Positions 19,487 to 29,075 are shown, counted from the first letter of the stretch. The stretch is 64,000 nt of DNA from Streptomyces cirratus (GCF_014650775.1 NZ_BMVP01000001.1:248001-312000), one strand, 5' to 3'. Numbers and translations are program-made. The notes: generated by a model from the sequence alone, not told the origin.

Positions 19487-20812
19487 ATGGCGGTCCCCGA
19501 GACGACGAACGAGCAGCGCGCCGAGCAGATACTCGACGTGTTCGACACCGCTTTCGGTGAGCTGCTCGCCGCCGACCCCGCTGCCTTCCAGGTGAAATTC
19601 CGGAAGATGGCGGCCTCCGCCTTCGCCTTCTACCGCGGCACGGCCTGCCTGTTCTACGCCGATCTGGAGCGCGACCGGCACGGCGGCCCGTACCTGGACG
19701 AGCGGACGGGCCGGGTGTGGATCCACGGCGACCTGCACGCCGAGAACTTCGGCACGTACATGGATTCCAACGGCCGGCTGATCTTCAACATCAACGACTT
19801 CGACGAGGCGTACGTCGGCCCCTTCACCTGGGACCTCAAGCGCTTCGCGGCCTCCGTCGCCCTGCTCGGCTACACCAAGGCGCTCAGCGACGGCCAGATC
19901 AGCGAGCTGGTGCGGATCTACGCGGCCGCCTACCGGGAGCGGATCCACCGCCTGGCGGCCGGCGCCAAGCACGAGGAGGTCCCCTCCTTCACGCTGGACA
20001 CCTCCGAGGGCCCGCTGCTGGGGGCGCTGCGCGCGGCCCGGGCGCGCACCCGGTTCGAGCTGCTGGCATCGATGACCGAGATCAGGGACTACGAGCGCCG
20101 CTTCACCTCCGGTCCCGGCACGCTGGAGCTGGACGCCGCCACCCGGTACAAGGTGCTGGCCGCCTTCGACGGATACCTGGAGACCCTGCCGGAGGAGTCC
20201 CTGGTGCGGCCGGATTCCTACCGGGTCAAGGACGTGGTGGGGCGGCGCGGCGTGGGCATCGGCTCGGCCGGGCTGCCCTCGTACAACATCCTGCTGGAGG
20301 GGCACAGCGACGCCCTGGAGAACGACGTCGTGATCTACCTCAAGCAGGCCCAGACCCCGGCGGTGTCCCGGCACATCACCGAGCGGGCCGTGCGGGAGTA
20401 CTTCCTGCACGAGGGGCACCGCACGGTGATCTCCCAGCGGGCCCTCCAGGCGCACGCCGACCCGTGGCTGGGCTGGACCGAGCTGGACGGCGCCGGGCAG
20501 CTGGTGGCGGAGGTCTCCCCGTACGCGGTGGACCTGGACTGGTCGGATCTGGACGACCCGGAGGAGATCGCGGCCGTCGTCGCGGACCTGGGCCGGGCGA
20601 CGGCCACCATGCACGCGTCGGCGGACGAGGCGGAGAGCGGCCATTCTCTGGTCCCCTTCTCCACCGAGCGCGCCATCGACGCGGCGATCGCCGCCGACGA
20701 GGAGGGCTTCGGGGAGCTGCTCGTCGACTTCGCCCACGCCTACGGGGCCCGGGCGCGCGCCGACCACCAGATCTTCGTGGACCTGTTCCGCAACGGTCGT
20801 CTCACGCCATAG
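19487..20812 (+). CDS. DUF2252 family protein (kinase-like fold)
   Basis: 441 aa; ATG at 19487 preceded by AGGAGGAA. GDLHAENFGTYMDSNG and FNINDFDEAYVGPF (about 79-105) match the catalytic-loop-like HxDxxxxN and metal-binding D motifs that place DUF2252 near aminoglycoside phosphotransferase/protein-kinase folds; WDLKRFAAS follows. The later AQTPAVSRH and DPWLGW segments are family-typical. Substrate and activity are unknown. The longer open frame upstream (to 19190) overlaps dnaE antisense and lacks plausible composition. Confidence 0.85.
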   Translation: MAVPETTNEQRAEQILDVFDTAFGELLAADPAAFQVKFRKMAASAFAFYRGTACLFYADLERDRHGGPYLDERTGRVWIHGDLHAENFGTYMDSNGRLIFNINDFDEAYVGPFTWDLKRFAASVALLGYTKALSDGQISELVRIYAAAYRERIHRLAAGAKHEEVPSFTLDTSEGPLLGALRAARARTRFELLASMTEIRDYERRFTSGPGTLELDAATRYKVLAAFDGYLETLPEESLVRPDSYRVKDVVGRRGVGIGSAGLPSYNILLEGHSDALENDVVIYLKQAQTPAVSRHITERAVREYFLHEGHRTVISQRALQAHADPWLGWTELDGAGQLVAEVSPYAVDLDWSDLDDPEEIAAVVADLGRATATMHASADEAESGHSLVPFSTERAIDAAIAADEEGFGELLVDFAHAYGARARADHQIFVDLFRNGRLTP

Positions 20813-20871
20813 TCGGGGCCCGCCCGGCCCCCGGCCCCGGATTCACAGGCAGCCGTGGCAGACTCGCCGGG

Positions 20872-21564
20872 ATGGACATATCCGGGGCAGGGATCCGAGG
20901 GCTGCGGGCCGCGCTGTTCAGCGCGCTCGTCGTGCTGCTCTCGACCGGGTCGCACGTCGTGCTGTCCCGGATGCCGCTGCCTCCCACGCTGGTGGCCGGG
21001 GCCTTCGCCGCCGTGTTCGCGCTGGCCTTCGCGCTGGCCGGCCGGGAGCGGGGCTTCGGTCCCATCGCCGGGCTGCTGGTGCCGCTGGAGCTGGCGGCCG
21101 ACACCGTCTTCACCGCCGGGCAGCACTTCTGTTACGGCCCGGCGGGCGGTCCCGTCGCCGGGCCGCTGCACGCGCTCGGCCTGGACGGTCTCTGTGGCGG
21201 CACCCCGGTGGGCGGGCCGCTGACCGGGGTGGCGGGCCCCGCCGCCGACCCGGCGACGCTGCTCGCGGCGGCCGGGCCGTGGACGCCCTGGCTGCTGCTG
21301 GGCGCCCACGTGTCGGCGGGACTCCTGGCCGCCGGATGGCTGCGCTACGGGGAGCGGGCGCTGGGCCGGCTGCTGCGGGCGGTGGGCGTCCTCGCCTTCC
21401 GGCCGCTGCTGCTGGCGGTGGCCGCCGTGGTGGCGGCGGGCGGACCGGCGCGCCGGGCGGTGCGGCCGACGGCCCGGGGCGCGGGGGCCCGTACCCGGTT
21501 CCCGGCGCATTCCGTGGGACGGCGGGGACCTCCCGTACGGCGTGGGGCGCTCGCGAGCGCCTGA
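20872..21564 (+). CDS. Hypothetical integral membrane protein
   Basis: 230 aa, ATG at 20872 (MDISGAGIRGLRAALFSALV). About five hydrophobic segments, an extracytoplasmic-looking loop with two cysteines (QHFCYGPAGG and LDGLCGGTPVGG) and an Arg-rich cytoplasmic tail. No family motif was recognised. It lies 59 bp after the DUF2252 gene on the same strand and 53 bp before the thioredoxin-like gene, so the three may share transcripts. Confidence 0.65.
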   Translation: MDISGAGIRGLRAALFSALVVLLSTGSHVVLSRMPLPPTLVAGAFAAVFALAFALAGRERGFGPIAGLLVPLELAADTVFTAGQHFCYGPAGGPVAGPLHALGLDGLCGGTPVGGPLTGVAGPAADPATLLAAAGPWTPWLLLGAHVSAGLLAAGWLRYGERALGRLLRAVGVLAFRPLLLAVAAVVAAGGPARRAVRPTARGAGARTRFPAHSVGRRGPPVRRGALASA

Positions 21565-21617
21565 CGCAGTACGGCAGACCCCCATCCCCCGCATACGGAA
21601 ATCCCACGGAGACAGAC

Positions 21618-22412
21618 ATGAGTGCACGCAACAGCCAGGTGAACAAGGCGGCGGCCCGCGAGCGGCTGCGCATCGAACGCGAGAAGCAGGCCAAGAGGGC
21701 CAGGGCGCGCCGCCAGCTGTTCGTGGCGGGTGCCGTCGTCGCCGTCCTCGCGGTCGCGGGCGGCGTCGGCTACCTGGTCGTGCAGAACAGCCAGCCCTCC
21801 CACTGGGAGAAGGCCGCCAAGGCGGAGCTGGTGAAGCCGAAGAACACCACGGGTGAGGACGGCCTGACGGTCGTCGTCGGCAAGGCGGACGCGAAGAAGA
21901 CCCTGGAGCTCTACGAGGACCCGCGCTGCCCGGCGTGCGCGGCCTTCGAGCAGGCGGTCGGCTCTCAGGTGCGCAAGGACGTCGACGCGGGCAAGTACAA
22001 GCTCCACTACTACGGCGCCACCTTCATCGACAACGGCGCCAAGGGCGAGGGCTCGAAGAACGCGCTGAGCGCGCTGGGCGCGGCGCTGAACGTCAGCCCG
22101 GAGGCCTTCCTCGACTACAAGGCCGCGCTGTACTCCAAGGAGCTGCACCCGCAGGAGACGGTCGACAGCTTCGCCAAGGACGACTACCTGATCAAGGTCG
22201 CGGACACGGTTCCGGCGCTCAAGGGCAACGCCGAGTTCAAGAAGGCCGTCGAGGACGGCACGTACGACCGCTGGGCGATGGACATGGCCAAGGCCTTCAA
22301 CAAGTCCGGGGTGACGGGTACCCCGACGCTCAAGATGGACGGCAAGAAGATCGACACCCCGTCGACGCCCGAGGCGTACACGGCGGCGCTCGACAAGGCC
22401 CTGGCAGGCTGA
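21618..22412 (+). CDS. DsbA-like thioredoxin-fold protein, membrane anchored
   Basis: 264 aa. After a strongly basic cytoplasmic N-terminus ([12 protein letters not shown]), one membrane helix (about 34-55) anchors the protein, leaving a periplasm-equivalent thioredoxin domain. The redox site C104-P-A-C107 ([10 protein letters not shown]) and the cis-proline loop [12 protein letters not shown] are both present, so it should be catalytically competent as an oxidoreductase on exported proteins; the actual partners are unknown. ATG at 21618 after CGGAGAC; the upstream open frame belongs to a shadow of the previous gene. Followed by tandem repeats and a terminator. Confidence 0.88.
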   Translation: MSARNSQVNKAAARERLRIEREKQAKRARARRQLFVAGAVVAVLAVAGGVGYLVVQNSQPSHWEKAAKAELVKPKNTTGEDGLTVVVGKADAKKTLELYEDPRCPACAAFEQAVGSQVRKDVDAGKYKLHYYGATFIDNGAKGEGSKNALSALGAALNVSPEAFLDYKAALYSKELHPQETVDSFAKDDYLIKVADTVPALKGNAEFKKAVEDGTYDRWAMDMAKAFNKSGVTGTPTLKMDGKKIDTPSTPEAYTAALDKALAG

Positions 22413-22439
22413 TTCCCCCTGCCGGGACGGCCGGTGGGC

Positions 22440-22511
22440 GGCCGGTGGGCACCCGGTGGACGGCCGGTGGGCACCCGGTGGACGGCCGGCGGGCACCCGG
22501 TGGACGGCCGG
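22440..22511. repeat. 22-bp tandem repeat (minisatellite)
   Basis: Three full 22-bp units (22440-22461, 22462-22483, 22484-22505), the first two identical and the third differing at one base, followed by a partial fourth and preceded by a partial one. The unit is GGCCGGTGGGCACCCGGTGG plus AC. It is noncoding, between a stop codon and a terminator. Confidence 0.9.
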
Positions 22512-22517
22512 CGGGCG

Positions 22518-22554
22518 AACGGGCGGGCGAACTCCCAGAGTTCGCCCGCCCGTT
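22518..22554. terminator. Perfect 17-bp hairpin
   Basis: Arms 22518-22534 and 22538-22554 pair perfectly around CCA, followed by GCTTT. It closes the thioredoxin-like gene and insulates phoD. Confidence 0.88.
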
Positions 22555-22605
22555 GCTTTACCGAGGGTATCCCGGAAGGCATACCCGTCAGTAATATCAT
22601 CGGCC

Positions 22606-24264
22606 GTGACCAGTCATCTCTCTTCTTCCGCCTCGGTGAACCCCCGCCGCCGTACGGTGGTCAAGGCCGCCGCCGCCACGGCCGCCCTCGCGCCGATCGC
22701 GGCCCTGGGCGCCACCGCCGCCCACGCGGCGGATTCCGTCCCCGCCTTCCTGCACGGCGTCGCCTCCGGCGACCCGCTGCCCGACGGGATCCTGCTGTGG
22801 ACCCGCATCACCCCGACCGCCGACGCCGTGCCCGGCTCCGGCCGCGGCCCGGACACCCGGGTCGGCTGGGAGGTCGCGGAGGACAAGTCCTTCTCCCGCG
22901 TCGTGGCGAGCGGGTCCGTCACCGCGACCGCCGCCGCCGACCACACCGTCAAGGCGGACGTGCGCGGCCTGCGGCCCAAGACCGTCTACTGGTACCGGTT
23001 CACGGCCGGCGCCACCGTCTCCCCCGCGGGCCGCACCCTGACCGCCCCGGCCGCCGACGCGAGCACGGCGGGCGTGCGCTTCGGCGTGGTCTCCTGCGCC
23101 AACTGGGAGGCCGGCTACTTCTCCGCGTACCGCCACCTGGCCGCCAGGACCGACCTGGACGCGGTCCTGCACCTCGGCGACTACATATACGAGTACCAGA
23201 CCGGGGGTTTCCCGGAGGCCAAGTACGTCGTACGGCAGCACGAGCCGCAGCACGAGATCGTGAACCTCGCCGACTACCGCACCCGGCACGGCAAGTACAA
23301 GACGGACGCCGACCTCCAGGCGGTGCACGCCGCGCACCCCGTCATCGCGATCTGGGACGACCACGAGTTCGCCAACGACTGCTGGTCGGGCGGGGCGGAG
23401 AACCACACCCCGGGCGCCGAGGGCGACTGGGCGGCCCGCGCGGCCGCCGCCAAGCAGGCCTACTTCGAGTGGATGCCCGTACGCCCCTCCATCGCCGGCA
23501 CCGTCTACCGGCGGCTGCGTTTCGGTACCCTCGCCGACCTGCACCTACTGGACCTGCGCACCTTCCGCTCGCAGCAATCCAAGATCGGCAGCGGGGCGGC
23601 GGACGACCCGGAGCGCACCATCACCGGGCGCGCGCAGCTGGACTGGCTCAAGTCGGGGCTTTCGTCCTCGCACGCGACCTGGCAGCTGGTCGGCACGTCC
23701 GTGATGATCTCGCCGGTGGCCTTCGGCTCGCTGCCCGCGCACCTGCTGCAGCCGCTCACCAAGCTGCTCGGGCTGCCCGAGGGGGGCATAGCGGTCAATG
23801 TGGACCAGTGGGACGGCTACACCGACGATCGCAGGGAACTCCTGGGCCACTTGAAGGACCAGGGCATCAAGAACACGGTGTTCCTGACCGGCGACATCCA
23901 CATGGCGTGGGCGAACGACGTCCCGGTGAACAAGGCGACCTACCCGGCCTCGGGCTCGGCGGCGACCGAGTTCGTGGTGACCTCGGTGACTTCCGACAAC
24001 ATCGACGACCTGCTGCACGTACCGGCCGACACCGCCTCGCTGGTCGCCGAAGCGGCCATCAAGGCCGCGAACTGGCACGTCAAGTGGCTGGACATGGACG
24101 CGCACGGGTACGGCGTCCTGGACGTGACGGCAGAGCGCTCACAGATGGACTACTACATCGTTTCCGACAAGCGGCGCCAGGACGCCACTTCGGCGTGGTC
24201 ACGCTCGTACCGCACCCTGAGCGGCACGCAGCGGGTGGAACGGGCCGACCGTCCGGTTCGCTGA
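22606..24264 (+). CDS. phoD: Secreted alkaline phosphatase/phosphodiesterase, PhoD type
   Basis: 552 aa. A Tat signal is clear: [17 protein letters not shown] with a twin-arginine core at 13-16, a hydrophobic stretch and a cleavage-type AHA-A near residue 40. The N-terminal PhoD domain ([18 protein letters not shown]) is followed by the metallophosphatase domain with metal ligands in [32 protein letters not shown] and [10 protein letters not shown]. It releases phosphate from extracellular phosphoesters using Fe/Ca. GTG at 22606 is chosen from the signal peptide; there is no convincing ribosome-binding site, so a leaderless or alternative start is possible. No clear PHO box was seen upstream. 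Confidence 0.95.
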   Translation: MTSHLSSSASVNPRRRTVVKAAAATAALAPIAALGATAAHAADSVPAFLHGVASGDPLPDGILLWTRITPTADAVPGSGRGPDTRVGWEVAEDKSFSRVVASGSVTATAAADHTVKADVRGLRPKTVYWYRFTAGATVSPAGRTLTAPAADASTAGVRFGVVSCANWEAGYFSAYRHLAARTDLDAVLHLGDYIYEYQTGGFPEAKYVVRQHEPQHEIVNLADYRTRHGKYKTDADLQAVHAAHPVIAIWDDHEFANDCWSGGAENHTPGAEGDWAARAAAAKQAYFEWMPVRPSIAGTVYRRLRFGTLADLHLLDLRTFRSQQSKIGSGAADDPERTITGRAQLDWLKSGLSSSHATWQLVGTSVMISPVAFGSLPAHLLQPLTKLLGLPEGGIAVNVDQWDGYTDDRRELLGHLKDQGIKNTVFLTGDIHMAWANDVPVNKATYPASGSAATEFVVTSVTSDNIDDLLHVPADTASLVAEAAIKAANWHVKWLDMDAHGYGVLDVTAERSQMDYYIVSDKRRQDATSAWSRSYRTLSGTQRVERADRPVR

Positions 24265-24288
24265 CGTAGCGTCAAATTTGCGGTGAGG

Positions 24289-24318
24289 AGGGGCGCCTGG
24301 TTCATACCAGGCGCCCCT
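24289..24318. terminator. Terminator after phoD
   Basis: Perfect 13-bp arms 24289-24301 and 24306-24318 with loop TCAT, 25 bp after the phoD stop. Confidence 0.88.
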
Positions 24319-24442
24319 TCCGCATCCTCGGCAACAAATCTTTAACCTACGAGATCTTGCCATTCTGCTGACATGCACACGTAAGCTGCGCGTCAGCGTG
24401 AGGACGTACCTCACCCCCCACCACGCTTCGCGAGGAGTCAAC

Positions 24443-25432
24443 GTGCGCGCCAACGCCCGCATATCCCCCCTGCTCCGCCGCCGCCTCATGGGTACGGCCG
24501 TCCTGGCCGGAACCCTGGCCTTCGCACCGCTGACGGCTCCCACGACCGTCGCCGCGGCCAAGTCCTCGGAGGCATGTACCGGCCATTCCGCCGAGGCCTC
24601 GGCGAACGCCCGCGTCGCCCGCCCCAAGGACCACCACGCGGCCGACCCGAACGAGATCTCGGACGCCCAGGTCAAGGCCATGGACGCCGACCTCAAGAAG
24701 AAGCTGTCCCAGGCCACCCCCCAGCAGCTGGACGGCATGCGCGCCGGCGCCGCCACCGCGACCACCATCCCGGTGTACGTGCACGTCATCACCTCCGGCA
24801 CCGCCGGCAAGCTGACGGCGACCGACATCAACAACCAGCTCTCGGTGCTGAACGCCGCCTACAGCGGCAAGGGCACCAACAACGCGGACACCGGGTACCA
24901 GTTCAGCCTCGCCGGCACGGACTACACGGACAACGCCGCCTGGTACAACGTCTCCGACGGCACCCAGGCCGAGAAGGACATGAAGAACGCCCTGCGCAAG
25001 GGCGGCAAGAACGCGCTGAACCTCTACACCGCCAACCTCGGCGGCGGGCTGCTCGGCTGGGCCACCTTCCCCAGCTCCTACGCCTCGCAGCCGACGATGG
25101 ACGGCGTGGTCATCCTCAACACCTCGCTGCCCGGCGGCTCCGCCACCAACTACAACGAGGGCGACACCGCGACCCACGAGGTCGGCCACTGGATGGGCCT
25201 CTACCACACCTTCCAGGGCGGCTGCTCGGGCAGCGGTGACTCCGTCGCCGACACCCCGGCCGAGCAGAGCGCCGCGTTCGAGTGCCCGACCGGCCGTGAC
25301 AGCTGCACCAACAAGACGGGCGTCGACCCGATCCACAACTTCATGGACTACACGTACGACTCCTGCATGTACCAGTTCACGGCCGGCCAGGTGGCCCGCA
25401 TGAAGAGCATGTGGACCGCCTACCGCGCCTGA
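24443..25432 (+). CDS. Secreted M43-type zinc metalloprotease
   Basis: 329 aa. An N-terminal signal ([20 protein letters not shown], ending near AAAK) and a short pro-region precede the catalytic domain. The extended zinc motif [11 protein letters not shown] (245-255) has the third ligand His, and the downstream Met-turn is in [11 protein letters not shown]. These are hallmarks of metzincin family M43 (pappalysin/cytophagalysin). Four or more cysteines ([27 protein letters not shown]) suggest disulfides after export. GTG at 24443 has GAGGAG at proper spacing; an ATG at 24398 would spoil the signal. The upstream spacer (24319-24442) is unusually AT-rich and probably holds the promoter. Confidence 0.9.
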   Translation: MRANARISPLLRRRLMGTAVLAGTLAFAPLTAPTTVAAAKSSEACTGHSAEASANARVARPKDHHAADPNEISDAQVKAMDADLKKKLSQATPQQLDGMRAGAATATTIPVYVHVITSGTAGKLTATDINNQLSVLNAAYSGKGTNNADTGYQFSLAGTDYTDNAAWYNVSDGTQAEKDMKNALRKGGKNALNLYTANLGGGLLGWATFPSSYASQPTMDGVVILNTSLPGGSATNYNEGDTATHEVGHWMGLYHTFQGGCSGSGDSVADTPAEQSAAFECPTGRDSCTNKTGVDPIHNFMDYTYDSCMYQFTAGQVARMKSMWTAYRA

Positions 25433-25493
25433 TCAGCGCACACCCCGCCTGATCGGCGCCCGCCGCGGCGGCGGCGGACGGCGGCCACGTGAA

Positions 25494-25535
25494 CAGGGGC
25501 CCGGCCCGGCGGACATCCGCCGGACCGGGCCCCTG
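25494..25535. terminator. Long hairpin between convergent genes
   Basis: 20-bp arms 25494-25513 and 25516-25535 with one mismatch. It lies between the metalloprotease and the convergent hydrolase gene. Confidence 0.85.
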
Positions 25536-25552
25536 CCCGTGCGCAGCCCCCG

Positions 25553-26122
25553 CTACAGGCTGTCGAGGAACGCCAGCGCGACCTTCCACGTCTGCTCGGC
25601 GGCCTGCGCGTCGTAGTCGTCCAGTTCCGGATCGGTGAACAGGTGCCCGGCGCCCTGGTAGCTGTGGACCTCCACGTCCGCCCCGGCCCGCCGCATGCGC
25701 AGGTACCAGGCCGTCAGCCAGTCGTGCGGCTCGAACGGGTCCGGGTCGGCCACGTGCAGCTGCACCGGCAGCCCGTCGGCCGAGGCGCTGTCCTCCAGGT
25801 CCGAGGTGCCGTGCAGGAGCAGCAGCCCGCGCGCCTTCTCGTCGTGCAGCGCCAGGTGCTGGGCCATGGAGGCGCCGAAGGAGAAGCCGGCGTAGACCAG
25901 GCCCTGGTCGGAGTAGGGGGCGGCGGCCAGCACGGCCCGCTTGAGCAGCTCGTCGCGGCCGATCTCGTCCTGGTGGGCCATGCCCTCCTCGACGGTGCCG
26001 AACGTACGCCCCTCGAAGAGGTCGGGCACCTGGACGGTGTGTCCCGCCGCGCGCAGCCGGTCGGCCGCCGCGTGCACCGCGGGCCGCAGCCCGTACGTCG
26101 AATGGAAGAGCATGATGTTCAT
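25553..26122 (-). CDS. Dienelactone hydrolase family alpha/beta hydrolase
   Basis: 189 aa, short like other stand-alone DLH-type proteins. The nucleophile elbow is GFSFGAS (Ser81) where classical dienelactone hydrolase has Cys; Asp is likely in VADPDPFEPHD (about 129) and His in GAGHLFTDPE (about 160). A broad esterase-like role is possible; substrate unknown. ATG at 26122 is confirmed by the MNIMLFHSTYG beta strand. Divergent from the MscS gene with a 49-bp spacer. Confidence 0.85.
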   Translation of the reverse strand: MNIMLFHSTYGLRPAVHAAADRLRAAGHTVQVPDLFEGRTFGTVEEGMAHQDEIGRDELLKRAVLAAAPYSDQGLVYAGFSFGASMAQHLALHDEKARGLLLLHGTSDLEDSASADGLPVQLHVADPDPFEPHDWLTAWYLRMRRAGADVEVHSYQGAGHLFTDPELDDYDAQAAEQTWKVALAFLDSL

Positions 26123-26171
26123 TCCTCCATCGTGCCAGTTTCCACCGGCGCGATCCGGTTAGGTTGCCCGC

Positions 26172-27230
26172 ATGGAGATGGAGAACGTCCTTCGCCCCGT
26201 CACGGTCATCGGCGGCTCGCTGGTCATCACCCTGCTCGCGGGCTGGGTGCTGGACCTGCTGCTGCGCCGGGCCGATGCCCGGCACCACGAAACGCCCCTG
26301 TGGGACCAGCTGCGCCGGTGCCGGGTGCCGTTCCAGATCGTGCTGTGCACGGCACTGCTCAGAGGCTCCTACCGCTCCTCGCGCATCCTGCCGCAGCACG
26401 CGGACGGCGTCGGCCGGACCCTGACCCTGACCCTCATCGCCTCCACCGCCTGGCTCCTCGTCCGGATCGCCACGGCGATAGTCGACTCCGGCTACGCGCG
26501 CTACGCCTCCGGCTCGCGCGACGCCGCCAGGGTCCGCCGGGTGCGCACCCAGGTGACGCTGATCCAGCGGGTGGTGACCGCGGTGGTCTCGGTCGTCGCC
26601 GTCTCGGCGATGCTGCTGACCTTCCCCGCGATGCGCACGGTCGGCACCTCGATGCTGGCCTCGGCCGGTGTGCTCGGCATCGTGGCCGGCGTCGCCGCCC
26701 AGTCATCGCTGGGCAACCTCTTCGCCGGGCTGCAGATCGCCTTCGGCGACACCGTCCGCATCGGGGACACGGTGGTCGTGGACAAGGAGTGGGGAACGGT
26801 CGAGGAGATCACCCTCACCTTCCTGATGGTGCGCACCTGGGACGAGCGCCGGATCACGATGCCGGTCTCCTACTTCACCAGCAAGCCGTACGAGAACTGG
26901 TCCCGCGGCGGCGCGCAGATGACGGGCACCGTCTTCCTGCACCTGGACCACTCGGCGCCCGTCGACCTGATGCGCGAGCAGCTCGCGCAGATCCTCAAGG
27001 AGACGCCGGAGTGGGACGGGCGCGCGAGCGGCCTGGTGGTGACCGACACCACACCCAACACCATCGAGGTCCGGGCGATGGTCACGGCGAAGGACGCCGA
27101 CGACGTGTGGACCGTGCGGTGCGCGGTCCGCGAACGCCTCATCGCCTGGCTGGTGGCCAACCACCCGTACGCCCTCCCCCGCGTGACGACGGCCGACGCG
27201 CTGCGCCCCCCGGCGCCGCGAAGGGGCTAG
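26172..27230 (+). CDS. MscS-type mechanosensitive ion channel
   Basis: 352 aa. Four hydrophobic segments precede the pore-lining TM3 region (ASAGVLGIVAGVAAQSSLGNLFAGLQIAF, about residues 158-186) with the Gly/Ala pattern of MscS, then the beta domain (GDTVRIGDTVVVDKEWGTVEEITLTF) and C-terminal alpha/beta domain. It releases solutes on hypo-osmotic shock. ATG at 26172. Its TAG stop shares the sequence CTAG with the stop of the convergent antiporter gene. Confidence 0.92.
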   Translation: MEMENVLRPVTVIGGSLVITLLAGWVLDLLLRRADARHHETPLWDQLRRCRVPFQIVLCTALLRGSYRSSRILPQHADGVGRTLTLTLIASTAWLLVRIATAIVDSGYARYASGSRDAARVRRVRTQVTLIQRVVTAVVSVVAVSAMLLTFPAMRTVGTSMLASAGVLGIVAGVAAQSSLGNLFAGLQIAFGDTVRIGDTVVVDKEWGTVEEITLTFLMVRTWDERRITMPVSYFTSKPYENWSRGGAQMTGTVFLHLDHSAPVDLMREQLAQILKETPEWDGRASGLVVTDTTPNTIEVRAMVTAKDADDVWTVRCAVRERLIAWLVANHPYALPRVTTADALRPPAPRRG

Positions 27231-28819
27231 GGGTTGCGCAGGCTGCGCACGTCCAGGTGGCGCAGGACCCGGTCGACGATCTCCGGATCGGCGCCGGGTT
27301 CGCTGCGCGCGGCCAGCACCTCGTGCCGGGCCGCCGACATCATCTCCCGCTGGATCCGCTGCACGTCGCGGATCCGCTCCACCCGCTTCGCGTACGCCTC
27401 GCGCCGTTCCTCGTCCACCATGTCGGGGCTGATCCGGGCGCCCACGTCGTACGCCCTGCGGTACAGGACCTCCAGCAGGTCGTCGGGGAGGTCCTCGTCG
27501 TCCTCGATCTCCTGCAGCCGCCGCTTGGCGGCCTTCGCGGCGCGGATGGCGAGCCGCCGCTCGATGTCCCGCTCGGCGTCCTCGTCGGCCTCGACGCCAA
27601 GGCGCCGCACGAGCCAGGGCAGGGTCAGTCCCTGGCAGAGCAGCGTCACCATGATCACGGCGAAGGCGATGAAGATGATCTGGTCCCGGGCCGGGAAGGG
27701 CTCACCGGCATCGGTCTTGAGCGGGATGGCCAGCGCCAGCGCCACCGAGGCCACACCGCGCATCCCGGCCCACCACATGACCGTGCTCTCCCGCCAGCTG
27801 ACCGGGATCTCCTCGGCGTAGTTGCGCCGCTTGTGCAGCCGCTTCGCCAGCCAGCCCGCCGGCAACAGCCACAGCAGCCGTACGCCGACGACCACCGCCA
27901 CGACGGCCGCCGCCCAGCCCGCCATCTGCTCCTCGCTGCCGCGCGCGGTACCGAAGACGTGGTGCAGCTCCAGCCCGATCAGCCCGAAAGCGACGCCGGT
28001 GACCAGCATGTCGACGATCTCCCAGAAGGTGTGGCCGGCCAGCCGCCCCAGCACGTCGTCGGCGTCGGTCGCGTACTCGGCGAGGAACAGGGCGGTGGTC
28101 AGCACCGCCAGCACGCCCGAGCCCCGGAGCTCCTCCGCCACGACGTACGCGACGAACGGCACCAGCAGCGTCAGCCCGATCTGCAGCGTGGCGTCGCCGA
28201 GCCGCCCCATGAGCCGGTTCGTGAGCCATCCCAGGGCCAGGCCCACGGCCAGGGCGACCACGGCGGACAGCACGAACTCGCCGAGCGCGTCCGGCCAGGA
28301 GAAGCTGCCGCTGACGGCGGCGCCTACGGCCACGTGGTAGAGCACGATGGCGGTGACGTCGTTGAACAGGCCCTCGCCCTCCAGGATCGACACCAGTCGG
28401 CGCGGCAGTCCCAGCTGCCCGGCGACGGCGGTGGCCGCCACGGGGTCGGGTGGGGCCACCAGCGCTCCGAGGGCGACGGCGGCGGCCAGCGGCAGCCCGG
28501 GGACCACGGCGTTCGCCACGGCGGCAACGGCCGCCGTGGTCACGAAGACCAGGGCCACCGCCAGCAGCAGGATCGGCCGGACGTTGGCGGCGAACTGGCG
28601 CCAGGAGGTGCGTTGCGCGGAGGCGTACAGCAGCGGAGGCAACACCAGCGGCAGGATGTACTCGGGCGGGATGTCGACGTTCGGGACGACCGGCACGAGC
28701 GCCATCACGACCCCGCCGATGGTCATCAGCACGGGCGCGGGCAGCCCCAGCCGGTCCCCGAGCGGCACGGTGACCACGGCGCCGAGCAGCAGTACGAAGA
28801 GGAGAGCTAGCTGATCCAC
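27227..28819 (-). CDS. CPA1-family Na+/H+ antiporter
   Basis: 530 aa, GTG start VDQLALLFVLL. About twelve membrane segments; ion-site motifs are DPVAATAV (about 128-135) and GEGLFNDVTAIVLYHV (about 151-165) with the paired Asn-Asp of CPA1 exchangers. A long charged cytoplasmic tail (about 400-530: EADEDAERDIERRLAIRAAK) follows. Probably exports Na+ or K+ against protons for pH and salt homeostasis. Converges with the MscS gene with no spacer. Confidence 0.93.
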   Translation of the reverse strand: MDQLALLFVLLLGAVVTVPLGDRLGLPAPVLMTIGGVVMALVPVVPNVDIPPEYILPLVLPPLLYASAQRTSWRQFAANVRPILLLAVALVFVTTAAVAAVANAVVPGLPLAAAVALGALVAPPDPVAATAVAGQLGLPRRLVSILEGEGLFNDVTAIVLYHVAVGAAVSGSFSWPDALGEFVLSAVVALAVGLALGWLTNRLMGRLGDATLQIGLTLLVPFVAYVVAEELRGSGVLAVLTTALFLAEYATDADDVLGRLAGHTFWEIVDMLVTGVAFGLIGLELHHVFGTARGSEEQMAGWAAAVVAVVVGVRLLWLLPAGWLAKRLHKRRNYAEEIPVSWRESTVMWWAGMRGVASVALALAIPLKTDAGEPFPARDQIIFIAFAVIMVTLLCQGLTLPWLVRRLGVEADEDAERDIERRLAIRAAKAAKRRLQEIEDDEDLPDDLLEVLYRRAYDVGARISPDMVDEERREAYAKRVERIRDVQRIQREMMSAARHEVLAARSEPGADPEIVDRVLRHLDVRSLRNP

Positions 28820-28926
28820 TCCCCCACCCTGCCATTACGCTGCCGCTTCCCTGCGGGGTGGGCAGCCCCCGCCGCGCCCGTGTCGGTCGGCCCCCGCACC
28901 GTCGGCACGGCCCGGGTCGGCACTTT

Positions 28927-28991
28927 CAGCCCCGCCGGCGTTTGAGGCGCGTGCGGGTCCGCGTTTTCAGCCCCGCCGGCGTTTGAGGCGC
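28927..28991. repeat. Two direct copies of a dispersed 24-bp intergenic repeat
   Basis: Units 28927-28950 and 28968-28991 are identical: CAGCCCCGCCGGCGTTTGAG plus GCGC. The second is followed by GGGGTCTGGGGCCGGAGCCC, also seen in similar form after the copy at 36289. They lie in the 293-bp gap between the antiporter start and the GNAT stop; I see no gene there. Confidence 0.85.
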
Positions 28992-29058
28992 GGGGTCTGG
29001 GGCCGGAGCCCCAGGGAACCCAGCTACCGCCGGGAGGGCCCCCACGAGGGCGTGAGTT

Positions 29059-29075
29059 GCGCCGGCGGGGCTGGA
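29059..29075. repeat. Partial inverted copy of the dispersed repeat
   Basis: GCGCCGGCGGGGCTGGA is the opposite orientation of the 28927 unit lacking the TTTGAGG part; it may pair with either upstream copy and end GNAT transcription. Confidence 0.45.

Noticed and set aside
15856..19560. 1234-residue plus-strand open frame opposite dnaE
   Set aside because: Shadow of dnaE; Val/Asp/Leu/Gly repeats typical of antisense in GC-rich genes and no recognisable motif.
22440..22511. Possible CRISPR array
   Set aside because: Units are contiguous 22-bp repeats without spacers and no cas genes are near.
22555..22605. PHO box upstream of phoD
   Set aside because: No pair of GTTCACC-like direct repeats at the expected spacing was seen.
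25441..25493. Small coding region after the metalloprotease
   Set aside because: Only short Arg/Gly shadows without ribosome-binding site; the segment belongs to the terminator region.
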